DNA from: Tethya wilhelma
Lineage: Eukaryota > Porifera > Demospongiae > Tethyida > Tethyidae
Reading direction: 5' to 3'
NCBI GenBank assembly: GCA_964030475.1
Contig: CAXIPT010000001.1
Coordinates: forward strand, 11,871,823 to 11,935,822
Length of the DNA stretch: 64,000 nucleotides
Of this stretch, positions 35,401 through 47,246 are shown piece after piece. A model generated the notes under the pieces. The model had not been told where the DNA came from. It did not search any database and saw nothing but the letters and a program-made list of their open reading frames with translations. Numbering within the stretch: position 1 is the first letter of the stretch; every line of letters begins with the position of its first letter. The translations under genes and the position numbers were made by a program.

Positions 35401-38400
35401 TGACCTCTCAAGTTCTGAAAAAGTCCTCAAGTGAAGTATTTCACCATTAGCAGACACAGTAGTTGATTGCATGGCCCTATTATAGTGCATACACAAAGAC
35501 AATAAAACTGTTACATGCAGATTAAGAAGGTACTAACTTTTGATCAGAAGCAGGTATGTACTGATCTTGTCTAAAACAGAGATGGAGGTCAGGAAGCGAG
35601 TAGACCAAGAGATCTCCTGTTGAGCTCAGCAGCAACAAAGCGGGATTCCAGTCTCGTTCAGCACTCGGAGAAGCTGCTGGTACTTTTACTTTGATGATCC
35701 ATGCTCGCTGAACTCTTTCTTGCAGTAAATCACTTATTTTTTCCTTTCTTTTCTGCTTCATTCCAGGGAGGGTTACAATCTTGATCTGCTCCTGTGTGAC
35801 TACTACAGCCAAATGAGGGTGCCTCATGTTTGGACGTGGCACTAGGCCTGCTGATTCTTCATAAGGATCTGGTAGAGGGATTCCATCACGATCCAGAGCA
35901 AACACACCAACAACAGGAGCAGCATGGACTAATGCATAGTCTTTGCCTATATGTACATGCATACAAAATCAATTCAAATTATACAAACTCTTTTCAGGAT
36001 CTGTAATGGCTTTAATAAATGAAAACTGTATCCCAGTAGAATGTTATAGTTATAACATAATTATACCTGCAATGAAAGCTCGGTTAATTTCTACCAGCCT
36101 GTTTTCTGTTTCAGGAAGAGTGAAGGAGTAGCGAATCACTATAGAACCCATGGTAGAGGCAATGACACATGGGGTGGCACCTCCACCTGATACATGTGTC
36201 TCGTAAAAGGAAAGGTGGGTCACAACTCCAGCCACTTCTGAAGAAACCTGTGATCATTATATTATAGTAAAACACAATAACCTAGCAATGACAGCAGCAT
36301 ATGCGATTGATTACCTGTTGATTAGGTGCACCACGATGAGTTGGACTGCTCTCCACTAGATTTGAGGCCGGCTCAGAGGTAGATCTACCACGAGGTCCTT
36401 TCTGCTTCCTAGTCTGAATTCCTGCTTCAAGGTTCATACTTTCGGCAATCTTTCGTCTATCGTCTTCAACTACACTGGCAGTTCGGCGGCGACGAAATGA
36501 ATCACGAATAGAACGTCGAATTGACTGTACTCTGTGTAGCAGGGCAGAAGCAAACTCACACATCTTTACAACAACAATAATTGATATATGTAGTATGATA
36601 ATTATTATCAAGGAGAGGTAGATACTCTCACTAGTCTGTGTTGATTATGGACAGAAGAGGAAAATGAGGGCAGCCAAAAGGAGTCAAACCCAGGGCCACT
36701 GTTTGAGCCACCCAAAGGAAGTCAAATCCACTCTTGCAGCCTATTAGCAATGGAGACACTACTACTGTGTGATTAATGGAACCACTAGATTTGCCACACT
36801 GTAATCTTGCCTTGAAATATGACAATATATTCACCTAAGCTCAGGAAGTAGAGTTAAACATTTTGTTCATGCATGATCACAACAATTAAGGCAGGGAACA
36901 GGTGTAGAGATATTGAGTGGCAAAAGACAGTCTGACCCTAACACAATTTCACATGAAAACTTAATCAGTTCATAGTGAAAGAACAAAGGCTCAATATGAA
37001 CATGAATATAATTGTATTTACATTCACATTGAGCCTTTGTTAGAGTACTACACATAGTCACATTGTCTAAATAGTTGACTTTTTCTTAAACAACCAGTGG
37101 ACTGACTATTTGAAGCATACATACATGTACTCTTCAATGTTACAGTACATGTTGTGTTTAGGAAAAAAATAATGCCTGGTTTAAAATTAATAATAATGGC
37201 TTTAGAAGTTAATGGCTGTCAATTACTTGATGAGTATACCTGGTTAGAGAACTTGAGCTCATTCCATCAGCACCAACAGTGGTGTGCAATAAGACTAGTT
37301 TCTTGACAAGGAAGTTGGCCACCACAAACCCTTTGCTATTTCCTGCTGCAACACTATAGATAGATAATGGTGACAATAGATTGTACCCTTCATAATGTTT
37401 TCAATCAGTGGTGGATCATGCACACAGATTATGCTGTTGTTCTTAAGATGAACACTTGCACAGTAGATTAGAGGCACCAATGGTGCACAACTCTTAGTGC
37501 ACTCAACCCAATAGTCTAGCTAAGAACAGTTACAAAACTCATCTGAGATGGTAGTGAGAAACAAAAGTATTACTTACAGTCCCCAGCTGGGACGGAATGC
37601 TATGGCTGTGATCTGAGTAGCTGGAATACAACGAAGGCAAAAGTTTGCTTGAAAACCAGCAGGCAATGGAATGAGGTCAGTCTTGCACTCAAGAGGTGCC
37701 TCCTTCCCAAATCCAGCAGTCCTCCTTCCGGCTGCTCTGGCCTCAGGTCCCATGAATATCTTAGCAGTAGAGCTCTATATATGGACAAATAAGTAAGGAT
37801 CTACATGATTGGGAAGATATCGGGCTCACTATATGTGCATCGTCTGCACACTCACACAATCACACACTCACATAAGATAACATTAACCAACCTCAAGACG
37901 TATCTCGTTAGGAAGAGGATTGAGGGAGAACACTATCACTTGTCCTCCGTTACCTCCAACACATAATGTTTTAGAGTGAGGGCAAAGTTCAATGAACTTG
38001 ATAGCCAGCCGTGGATCGTCTTCATATGGATCATAGGAGCTCACTTTACGATAAGGCGGCCATTTGAAGTCAGAAAAGTCTTCCATCATGGCTAAATCTG
38101 GTTCTTGGCCAATGAAGAGGTTGGCAGTCTTGAGCTCATAGATGAGTCTCATGGCTCCTGTTGTGACATCCCAGAACTTCACCGTTCCATCCTCATGACT
38201 GCAGAGTGCAACAGAAATTAATGCGGTACACAGAGGAAGATCCTCAATTATGTAGACTAAAGGATACAGGAAAATAGGCAGGTCTTGCATATGAACATAG
38301 TAACTAAAGTTTGCAACAACATATATCTTTAACAGTGTGCTAATCCTTACCCAGTAACAAGCACATCAAAGGCAGTGGGCTCAGACGCACGAACACACCC

Positions 38401-41400
38401 ACCCATAGCAGGCCATTCCATGAGGCTGAAGTGCTCATGAGGAGGGGGGCTAGTGATGTTGATCTCATGAAGGGCTTCGTACAACTCCTTGGTGCAATTC
38501 TCATACAACTTAACACACGTCACAGGTGAGGCATGCAATGTAAACAGATAAGGTCTACGAATTTGGGGGCACCTGCATGTGTGAGTGAGCATACAATAGA
38601 GATAGTAAAGTACAGGTGAACAAGTTGTTTCCTTACTTCATACTATGAAAATAACCAGGTATTGTAGCCTCGTAAACCAGCCCCTCCCCGCTGCGCTCAT
38701 TGATAAGCGCGGGAAGGGCATGGTCTCCAAAATCACGTGAGTGACATCAAGGGTAGAACCGTGGTAGAACCGTGATTTGCATATGTGGGCAGGTTGAGTA
38801 AGAAAGTGCAGCCCTTCCCACACAACTCACAGCACAAGCCAAGAGAGATCGATGACAAGCTTGTTCCAAGTGTATGAACGGTACAAATTTACTTGTAAAT
38901 GGCTGTGATTAGTTAGTATCTGTACCTGCCTTTTGCTCTTGCTAGAGTGCTGGCTTTCCTAGCTACATGCTGTACATGCAAATAAGCAAGTAGTCTGTGA
39001 CAGAATTTTTCCTGGCCATAGATGGTTCACAAAATAAGCTAACTAAGCTAAAACAAGCTACATTAGAACACAAGTGTTACATTTCTAAACTGTCAGCAAA
39101 TTTTTTTTACCTGGACTCATGAGCGCTTTTAGCGCTAGCTAATTTTGAGTGGGTGGATAAACCACCGAACAGCTTTCCGCCCACGCATACTTTTTGTGAC
39201 GTAACTCGCGTGATTTTGGAGACCAGGCTCTCCCCGTGCTTAACAATAAGCACAGCGGGGAGGGCCTGGTTTACGAGGCTACAGGCATTGTGTGTTAATA
39301 CATACTACATGTAGCATACAGTAAACTTGTATTATTAATACACCCATTACACTAGAACAGTTTGGCCATCAAGTTTTTGCAACTTATATATATTTTCTAG
39401 GTTCACCCATTACCTTGAGTAGGATGTACACAATTTACCCGGCACCCAGTAAAGAAAGGATGCCAGTCTATGAGTTTCAGTCTTGTATTAGAGGCTACTA
39501 CGTTAACTAGTCATTAAATTGGTCTCCTTTCATTGGCAAGTCTGCTCTGCTTTGATGAGTATGTTAGTTTAGTAGAAGTATAGACTAAGACTTGCACTGG
39601 CTGACGCATGGCTTAGTGTGCTCACGTGTAGAAAATCATATGTACTATAGTTGACAAAATTTTCGTGGGCAAAAATTTCAAGCATTGCTTTGGATCCGCG
39701 AAAACCATGAAATTTATACTCCTTGAAAATTTCCAGCTATATGGTGGTTTGATGTGGACACTGTTCCGAATAGTTTAGCCATTTCTTTTAAATAATAAAC
39801 CTGACTCTTCTACTCTTGCCTTGCTTGATAATAGGCTCTGATGAGAGTACAGCACAAGCATGTACCTCATGGTGTTCTAGTGAGACTCACACCCCCCCCC
39901 CCATCCCATCAAGAAGGGAGAGCATGTACATTGTCCACACTGAATGTGGTTACACATAAGTTTTTTTTGTGTAATTGCAATATTTATATTCCAAATAGTG
40001 CACACTAACTTGTCAATATTAAAATCAGCTTTGGGCAACAAACCTCTTGTTAGATAAAAGCAAGAGGAGGTTTGGCACTTTTAACCCTTGGCACGTGTAT
40101 AGCACATGCAGAGGGTTACAGTGATCATTTTGTCTGTCTATCCGTCTGTCTGTCTGTCTGTCAGTGACAAAATTGAAGACACTAACCATCATAAATCGGT
40201 GATAAATATAATTTGGGTGGAGCAAAATGCTAGTTTATTGGGCATGATCAGTAGGTGTGGCCTCGAAGGCTAAGTGCTCAGAAGGCACAAAATCTTTAGA
40301 TCTCAGCAAGTACAGATCACGGTGTAGTGTGCATTATTTAGAGATGCAATTGAAGACTCGATCAGTTGGACTGAACCTTCTAATTTAGTCTCTTCTTGGC
40401 CGTAACACAGAACTAAGAGTTGACTTGCATGTAAGGTAATGGAGCTTAGAGTAAAGTATCATCTGATTGTATACACATTCAGTGTAGGCTCAGCTCTAAG
40501 CATTGAATTAGCTATAGTCAAGTTTCCAATCTTTGCGGTCTGGCTATCAGTAGGTCTGACAGACATGCCATAGTTTAAACCATAATACAGCTAGCTAACC
40601 TACTTTGCTTCAACCTGGTGCTACTTTTGTAGTACAAAATAAGCATACTAACAACATCATATATCATCATGCCCCTGATCTGTGGCTAGCCTGCAATTGT
40701 GCATGCCAGTGGTCATGCCTGTGGAGAAATTCTCAGTACTGCACAAACACAATGTCATGTACATGTAGTATCCATGCATAGCTTCTAGCTGTTAGAGTGT
40801 GCCAAAAGTTGTGCACCAACGGTGCCTTCATTTACTAGCATGCAATGGTTTTAGGCCACATTTTCAGGCTTGTAGCTTTATGTATATTGTATATTGCACA
40901 TAATATATATTATAGGCAATCCATACGATTCCTATGTAATCAGTACTAATGTATTGGTAATAGCTTCATTATCAGACTTGCATGGATGCAACCTACTTTG
41001 GTGCCTCTAGATCAAAGGCCATTACTTCTTGTTCACAGAGGACGATGAGAGCTCTCCCACGTTGGTTACTGAGGTCTGTAGAAACAATAACTACACTCAA
41101 CATTATGCTGCTGTGATCAATGATACTACACATACTGTACCTGTCACTGCAACAAAGTCAACAACAGGAGAAGTAAAATCCAAAGCAATATGGTCAGCTC
41201 CCTGGATAACAGTTACAGTATGATGTTCATCGTCTTCCTCAACCGGCAGGCCTCCAGCAAAGATGATAAGAGGATTGGCATCTGTATTCAGCCACTGGAT
41301 CTTGGTGACTGGACAGCAGCTGTTGGGGCCACTGCCAGTGTCTTCAAGTACATGTACAGTGTGTATGTTTGGATGCATACTGTGGTTATCAAGTCTACGT

Positions 41401-44400
41401 ACACTGAAAACATAATATGTACATATTGAAATACCGTACAGCTACTAAATCTTCGTGGTACAATATTTTCATGAATTTCGTGATTGACTGTAAAATTACA
41501 AAAAAATTTCTCTACGAAAACCATATAATTTATTGGCAATATAATTTCAGAGATCATAATTCATGAAAATTATAAAGACAGACTTTTCACAAACATTTTG
41601 TGCCATGAAAATTTGTAACTATACAGTGTTTACAGGAAACATATGCATTCGGGTAAACAATGCATACACGTATACAGTATCAAATAATACTACAGATGTA
41701 TATGTAATTACCATAGTGGATTGTTGGTCCCTCATGAGGTGCACTACCAGTTACACCCCAGAAATAAATACTCGAGTCAGAGTGAGCCGACACAAACTTA
41801 ACCCCTTCATTCTGCCAACACAGTGACTCCAAAGGCTAGGTAAACAAAACACGTAATTTCACCAAAAATATCAACAAATAAAGAGCAAAGAGAGAGGAAA
41901 AGAAGAAAGGAACAGTTGACAATTGAAGTGGAGCTACTTGTTACATAATATTATATAATCAATGCCCGCTATATAGAAAAAGAAAACTAGAAGACAAAGA
42001 AAGGTACGTAAACCTTTCACTCACTTCCCTAACCTGCTGGCAATCCTGGATGCTAGCAGGGAAGTTTTTAGTAGGCTGTCCACTCTCCAGGTTCCAGAGA
42101 ACAATGACACCCTTTTCATATCCAATTAGAAGCAGGTTGTGGTCAGAAGGACACAATTCAAGGCACTTGACAATCCCAGGATGGGTTTTGGTTGAAGGCT
42201 GTACACTGTGTAATGTAAAGACATGCGCAGTAACCATGGTATATGCTATACTGTATAGAACTTAGCACATGCACACGTGTACTAAGGTTAAAAAATATCG
42301 TGAATGGTTTGTCAACAAATCATATAATTATGCAATCTGAGAGTGTTGTTTAATGACAATCTGCAATAGCGCTATTATACTAGACTATTAACTATATTCA
42401 TGTAAAACAGATGACTAGAACTAGGGCCTATTCTCACTCCAGGAGGTGGGTCAATTAGCAGTCACCAATACTTCAAACTAATGGCGTCTACTTCTAGTTT
42501 CACATACCAAAACATCTGTAGTCATGTTGGTGTACAAAAACCCTGAAAATGGTAAGGCATAGTTTCCAACTTTTAGCATCGGTGTAGGCAACTAAGCAAT
42601 AAGCCATAGCATAGTAACTAACTTTGTTCCCCGGCTTTTCTCCTCTTCGTGGATATTGAATTTTCAAAGAAAGCATATTTGCAGAAGTCTTAGATGCTGC
42701 AAGCTTAAGCTGATCAAGAATGCTCTACTAGCTCACACTAAACCAACACTAGTTGTGGCAAAACAAAAACAAACACACACCATAATCCAGTGGCAGAGTG
42801 TGGCACTCCATGAACATCCATGGAGGGTGACAGTAGGTGTTAGTGGAATGTACATGGCAACCACAGAAACATTTCATGTCCAAAACATTGGATTAAATTT
42901 CAGAATCCATAGTGTATCAGTAATTTGCATGTAACACCTGGTAATATTATTACTGCGAAACCTAACAGGTGTGTAAGACACAAAATATTGGTATGCTTAG
43001 AAGCTATCTTCTAACCCACAAACACTGAGAGCAAAACCCACAATGTTGTGGTGAACCATACATGTTCAACTTTTCTGGATTGTTGTTTAGACAAGCCAAA
43101 CAGAAACTTTTACCCAACCATTGATAATTAGAGCCTACATTATATCAATGATCAACAAAATATCAGTCTTGTACCTATTGATCCATCATGGTTCAATCAA
43201 CATACACTGTGCAGGAGCATTTCATTTCAAATCTGATTTGTTTTTGTGTTGCCCTCGAGAAGATAAACGAACTTCCCAAGTGTATAGAGCTCAGCTATGA
43301 GTCTCTTTGCTTACATGATTTGTCGACAGAATATTTTATAACCTTTGTACTTCGCACATACACGGTCAGTTTTACATAATAGTTGTTTACTTGTGATGAC
43401 TTTCATTGGTTCTCATAGTATAATTATATGACGTGCAATAATTTAAAAGTCTGATATTTTTGACATGAATATACTCATGCCCAGGTGAAAATGGTTCACA
43501 GCAAGTCGCACAGATTTAGTTTACCACGAAATGCTGTGGCTTTGTACTTTAAACCACTCATTCCCACTACCGGCAAGACAACCAAAAGTCTGTTTATTAC
43601 AACAGCTTCAAAATAAAAAAGGAAAGTTTAACCTCATGCATGTTATGCTTGCCTATCACCGCCATAAATGACCTTTAAATGAACATTAGTTGATTTCTAA
43701 GCAGTATAGAGAGTGAAGTGTTTCGATGTGCCTCTTATTGAAAGTAAACGAAAAGAAGACAACACACAAGTACTCAACATTGTTACCCTAAACTTTACAT
43801 GACTCAATATAACCCATAAGCTAGAAAACTTACAGTGAAGTAGCATTGTTCCAGTAGACAATCTCTGAGTCCAACTTGAAATGCTTCACATCCAGAATAA
43901 AAATATTGCCACACTCAGTGCCAATGTAGAAATGACCACTTTGCTGAGATAGACAGCACTTTGTTATGGTCTTTCCCCTGTGTGGGTGTGAGTGGGTCAG
44001 TGAAATGTGCATTACTATTTATACATATCAAGTAGAAATTCCACATTTTGCTTTTGTCAAAGTCAATACCCCCTTAACTACCACTGTGTGTATTTATCAT
44101 CCCACCTTCCGTCTACTCATCCCAACCATATTCAAGCTCAAGATTCAATCACTCATTTCCATTAGCTACTCCATTTGTCAAGGACCTCTGCCTACCAATC
44201 ATCTCTTTATTGCAAGCAGCACCCTGATCTGGAACAGTTTACTCAGTCACGTTGTTCTTGGACCCTTCTGCTACTTTTTTTGAACACAGATTGAAGACCT
44301 TATCTTTATTTAACTTTAGAGTATGTTTCTTTCACCTTCTGTGTTTACACGCTCCTTTGTCTTTATTGTACATTTGGTTAGTAATTTTATTGTCATCTTT

Positions 44401-46933
44401 TTGTTTGTATATTTCTTTTTGCAAGGATGGCTCATTTGGTTGCTACTACCTTTGTCCTAAAGCTCACACTAGCTTGTGCATTAAAAAGTTTAAATTTAAA
44501 AGAAGAAAGCAGGACATCCAAGATGGCAATAATCAGGAAAAATTCACCATACATATTCACACATTAATTATGTCTATGGATTTCATGTACCAATATCACA
44601 TATACACACTAGAATTAGCTTGCTTCTAGGATGAATGGCTCATTAGATTTACCACTGGTAAACATGGAAACATACTCGTATTTGTAGGTGGGTTCCCTGT
44701 ACTACTAATGGATGAAGGAGGAATCACATGTACACCATACTACATCAATTAGCTTAGTTCACATTCCATCGATACAATTGATAACTACAACATTTTGAAG
44801 TGGGCGAGCTCTATTACATATAACAGTATTATCATTCTAACAAAATATCCCAACACTCTGCTTATGTGATTTTAGTTTCATGTACTACATAACATGAACA
44901 CCAGCAGGAAAAATCATGCCTAGTTATAGGTAACACACGTGAGTAGGGGTGGTAAGTCATATGAACAAGCTACACAACACTGTAGCTATGAATAAATTAT
45001 GAGCATGTTATTTGAGAAGAACAAGTGTAATGACAATAATGCAATCACCTACCCTTCAGGGTCCATCTTAAACTCCTTGGTGGGTGTCAGTAGTGGCTGT
45101 CCATCAGTGCTTAGCTCCCACAGCACCACACTGTTGTCTCCAGATACGGTGATAAACTGGTGAAGATTTCTGAACGCAAATATCTCATTAATAGGGACCT
45201 TGTTGTCAGTAGATGCTCGAAATTCTAATCCAGGCCTTCCATACACTCTGAAGTCACCATACTTGGTGCCCACTGCCAAAAACTGACTGGCCGGCTCATA
45301 GCTAATGGCTGAAGGGGAGCTAGGGAATCCATGATAGGTAGTCTAGATTTTGCATGTACATGTGTGAGAAGTACAATCAAAGGCTGTGCAACCCAATTAC
45401 TGCTGAACACTTAAGAAGAATGCCAACAACAAACATGAACAGGATAATGAAGTGGCTGATATGTAAGGAACACATCACAAGGTGTTGAAATGCAGCCAAG
45501 CTCTTGTAGCTACAAGATTGCAGAGTAAGTGGGTGAACTTTAGGGTCATAATTATTATTGTGGTCACAGCTTAGTGGGTCATATCTAACCAAGCCTGACT
45601 CTTTTATCAGCCACCATTTCCCACACAGAGAGCAATATAAAATGGAATGTACACTTCAATATATGATATGACAAGGAAAACAAATATACCCCTACACAAA
45701 CCACATGTGTGACACTGATCCTTCTACTGCAGTCATTTCATACATGGTGTACAGTATGTATGTACATGACACTCAAGTACATGTAATGGTTATTCCAGGC
45801 ACTAAATGTTGCCAGAGAGTGTGACAGAAGATAATTCAATGGAGACAAACATACCGGAAGAATGCCACAGTAGTAGACTAGTATAGATTATTGACTACAA
45901 AGTTTTTTTTTTGCTAATTTTCTATTGCTACACTTGTGAACAAATTAAAATTCCTACTATACATTGAATGTGACTAAACTAAGCCTACACGAAGTTTTCC
46001 TCATGGTCACACTGACACTGAACAAGTGTGTAGGTAGAGAGTCATGAATAACAAGGAGATAAGAGATTCTATACAATGATAGTCATGGCCGGTTAGAAAT
46101 CTGATCTGCTGACATTACATGAGCAATGTAATGAATTACTTCAAGGTGAACTTCACTGACAATGTTTTGTCTATCGTGCTACATTTACAGGAACATGCAT
46201 AGCATTCCGAGAGGAGTGAGGCTATGTTCAGGCTGTAGAAGTATGATGACCTTTGACTTCTGACAACTGGTTTGGCAGAAAAACTATTCAGCAGTTCTCT
46301 ATTTCTTAGTAGTGATTCACACAGCCTTTACAGGATGCATTGTCTCACTCATAGGCTACCTACAGACCAAGCCTGTGGCTCTTGAGTCAAACTAGTTAGA
46401 CAGCAAAATCAATGATGTAGGTGAACATCTGCTTGCGACAAAAATACTTTGAATTTATAATGCAATCACAGATAAAGAGTGGGATAAACTAAAGGAAGTG
46501 AATATCTTGCCTGTCAGAGTGGCAAATCATGTAATACATACTTATGCAACAAACAGTACAACTAGTTCTGGCCATGGATCCCATCAATGGTGTGTGTGGG
46601 GGGGGGGGTATGCCCTTCATAATTTGGTGATTGATATAATTAATCATTATGGGGTGTATCAATGTGGCATATAATTTGTACTCCACCCTTTACTTCACCT
46701 TTCAAAGAAAACAAGTCTTGGAGAAAAAAAGGAGTCGATAACAAACTGAGATATAGAATCAACTTATGCCACACAACTCGGTGCACCAAAAATTACAAGT
46801 CTAAAAGACGGTTTGGAATGTGTTAAACGTAGTTTTGCGTACACAAACTCACCCTTCTGAAGGTGAAATGATCGGGTTGAAGCTCCTCAATCTTTGCATG
46901 GTGCCCTCTTTTCCTTGATTTAGGTCTAAGCAT
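30506..46933 (-). CDS. LLGL: Lethal giant larvae homologue (LLGL), 20 exons
   Basis: Cortical polarity scaffold that is excluded from the apical side by aPKC phosphorylation and binds syntaxin/myosin. Exons from the start: 46853-46933, 45053-45342, 43834-43977, 42034-42205, 41712-41835, 41141-41341, 40997-41075, 38351-38572, 37892-38198, 37578-37774, 37240-37353, 36315-36531, 36067-36247, 35538-35946, 35381-35476, 33783-33982, 32106-32255, 31857-31905, 30676-30802 and 30506-30619. The phases close to 1157 residues (human LLGL1 about 1060). WD-type propeller motifs include HGFPSSPSAISYEP, GDNSVVLWELST, HEDGTVKFWDVTTGAM and the family signature FKWPPYRKVSSYDPYEDDPR. The aPKC site cluster SIRRSIRDSFRRRRTAS lies near residue 650. 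After residue ~960 it becomes serine-rich and acidic (SDSDDDD) and ends in a helix. Lgl fits better than tomosyn. Confidence 0.93.
31990..32095 (-). repeat. Possible tRNA-derived SINE, degenerate
   Basis: On the minus strand GGGTTCAATCCCAGCTAGAT resembles a tRNA B box plus the tail CCAGCTAGATCT that also follows the B-box-like site at 48207-48234. The A box is poor. Weak call. Confidence 0.35.
32401..32440. repeat. (AC)n microsatellite in LLGL intron
   Basis: About 20 AC units in the intron between LLGL exons 16 and 17. Confidence 0.9.
34059..34155. repeat. TACCGTA-family repeat end
   Basis: TACCGTATAGCCGGAAATAT followed by TTTGACGGTTTGCACCGCAA matches, inverted, the element at 51100-51308. 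Only one arm is clear here. It lies in an LLGL intron. Confidence 0.55.
34530..35095. repeat. Dispersed repeat, related to 8905-9395, with nested foldback end
   Basis: Shares ATTCCAAATAATGCACACTT, TGACTCAATGAGAGATATGA and the closing ACCCAGT..ACTGGGAA with 8905-9395. At ~34905-35018 a TACCGTA-family piece (CCCGTGATACGGTA) interrupts the similarity. Confidence 0.6.
38665..39281. mobile_element. 617-bp TIR element with 9-bp target duplication, copy 2
   Basis: Ends TAGCCTCGTAAACCAG and CTGGTTTACGAGGCTA are inverted copies, extended inward by the CCCTCCCCGCTG and CAGCGGGGAGGG blocks. Flanks CAGGTATTG and CAGGCATTG are a 9-bp target-site duplication with one mismatch. No transposase frame, so non-autonomous. 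The 9-bp duplication points to the Mutator-like group. Lies in an LLGL intron. Confidence 0.8.
39655..39740. repeat. TACCGTA/TTTTCGTGG foldback fragment
   Basis: ATTTTCGTGGGCAAAAATTT on the left and GAAAATTTCCAGCTATATGG on the right resemble the arms of 12154-12363. Degenerate. Confidence 0.45.
40083..40830 (+). mobile_element. TTAACCCT-type repeat, near full length
   Basis: Starts TTAACCCTTGGCACGTGTAT and AGAGGGTTACAGTGATCATT, then a CTGT microsatellite-like run, and ends near the palindrome GCACCAACGGTGC. Matches the element at 62288-63003 in order and spacing. Non-coding; in an LLGL intron. Confidence 0.55.
41433..41590. repeat. TACCGTA-family repeat, degenerate
   Basis: TACCGTACAGCTACTAAATC and CTTCGTGG-like blocks recall the foldback family. 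Located in an LLGL intron between exons 5 and 6. Confidence 0.4.
44040..44340 (+). mobile_element. LINE 3' terminal fragment in LLGL intron
   Basis: Translation gives ASSTLIWNSLLSHVVLGPSA and FFEHRLKTLSLFNF across a frameshift near 44260. This is the common C-terminal tail of animal LINE ORF2 (xxWNSLPxxV...FxxxLK). Inactive fragment. Confidence 0.55.
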
Positions 46934-47246
46934 GGTGATGACCGTTTTCAATGCCTTCCTTTCGATTAAAACCAGGACGGAGTCTAGCTGCACCACACAA
47001 ACAAAATGGAAATTTGTACTGAAGACAGGAAATTAAAATCAAGTTATAACAAATGCCCTGCCCATGAACTTCCGGCACAAATGATTTCCGTAAGGGTGTA
47101 AGTTATCAAGATCTTCCTGGGACCTCATCGTTGACATGACACGTATAAATCTTTCTGGGATAGAGTAAGTTGAGCCTTGCATCACTGCTTTCCTAGGTAA
47201 TACTCTCTCTCTTTTCTCTCTTTAGATATAAAGTGATCACATAAAC
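46934..47246. promoter_or_regulatory. Bidirectional LLGL/TBC1D16 promoter region
   Basis: 313 bases between the LLGL and TBC1D16 start codons. Contains CTCTCTCTTTTCTCTCTTTAG just before the TBC1D16 start, which looks like a polypyrimidine acceptor; a 5' UTR intron for TBC1D16 is possible. Confidence 0.5.

Noticed and set aside
36282..36611. Separate 109-residue gene
   Set aside because: It is LLGL exon 12 read into the introns on both sides.
42656..43380. Plus-strand frames opposite LLGL introns
   Set aside because: No start context, splice pattern or recognisable protein; random open frames in AT-rich introns.
30506..46933. Tomosyn (STXBP5) instead of LLGL
   Set aside because: The FKWPPYRKVSSYDPYEDDPR segment and the aPKC site cluster are Lgl features, and there is no convincing R-SNARE at the C-terminus.
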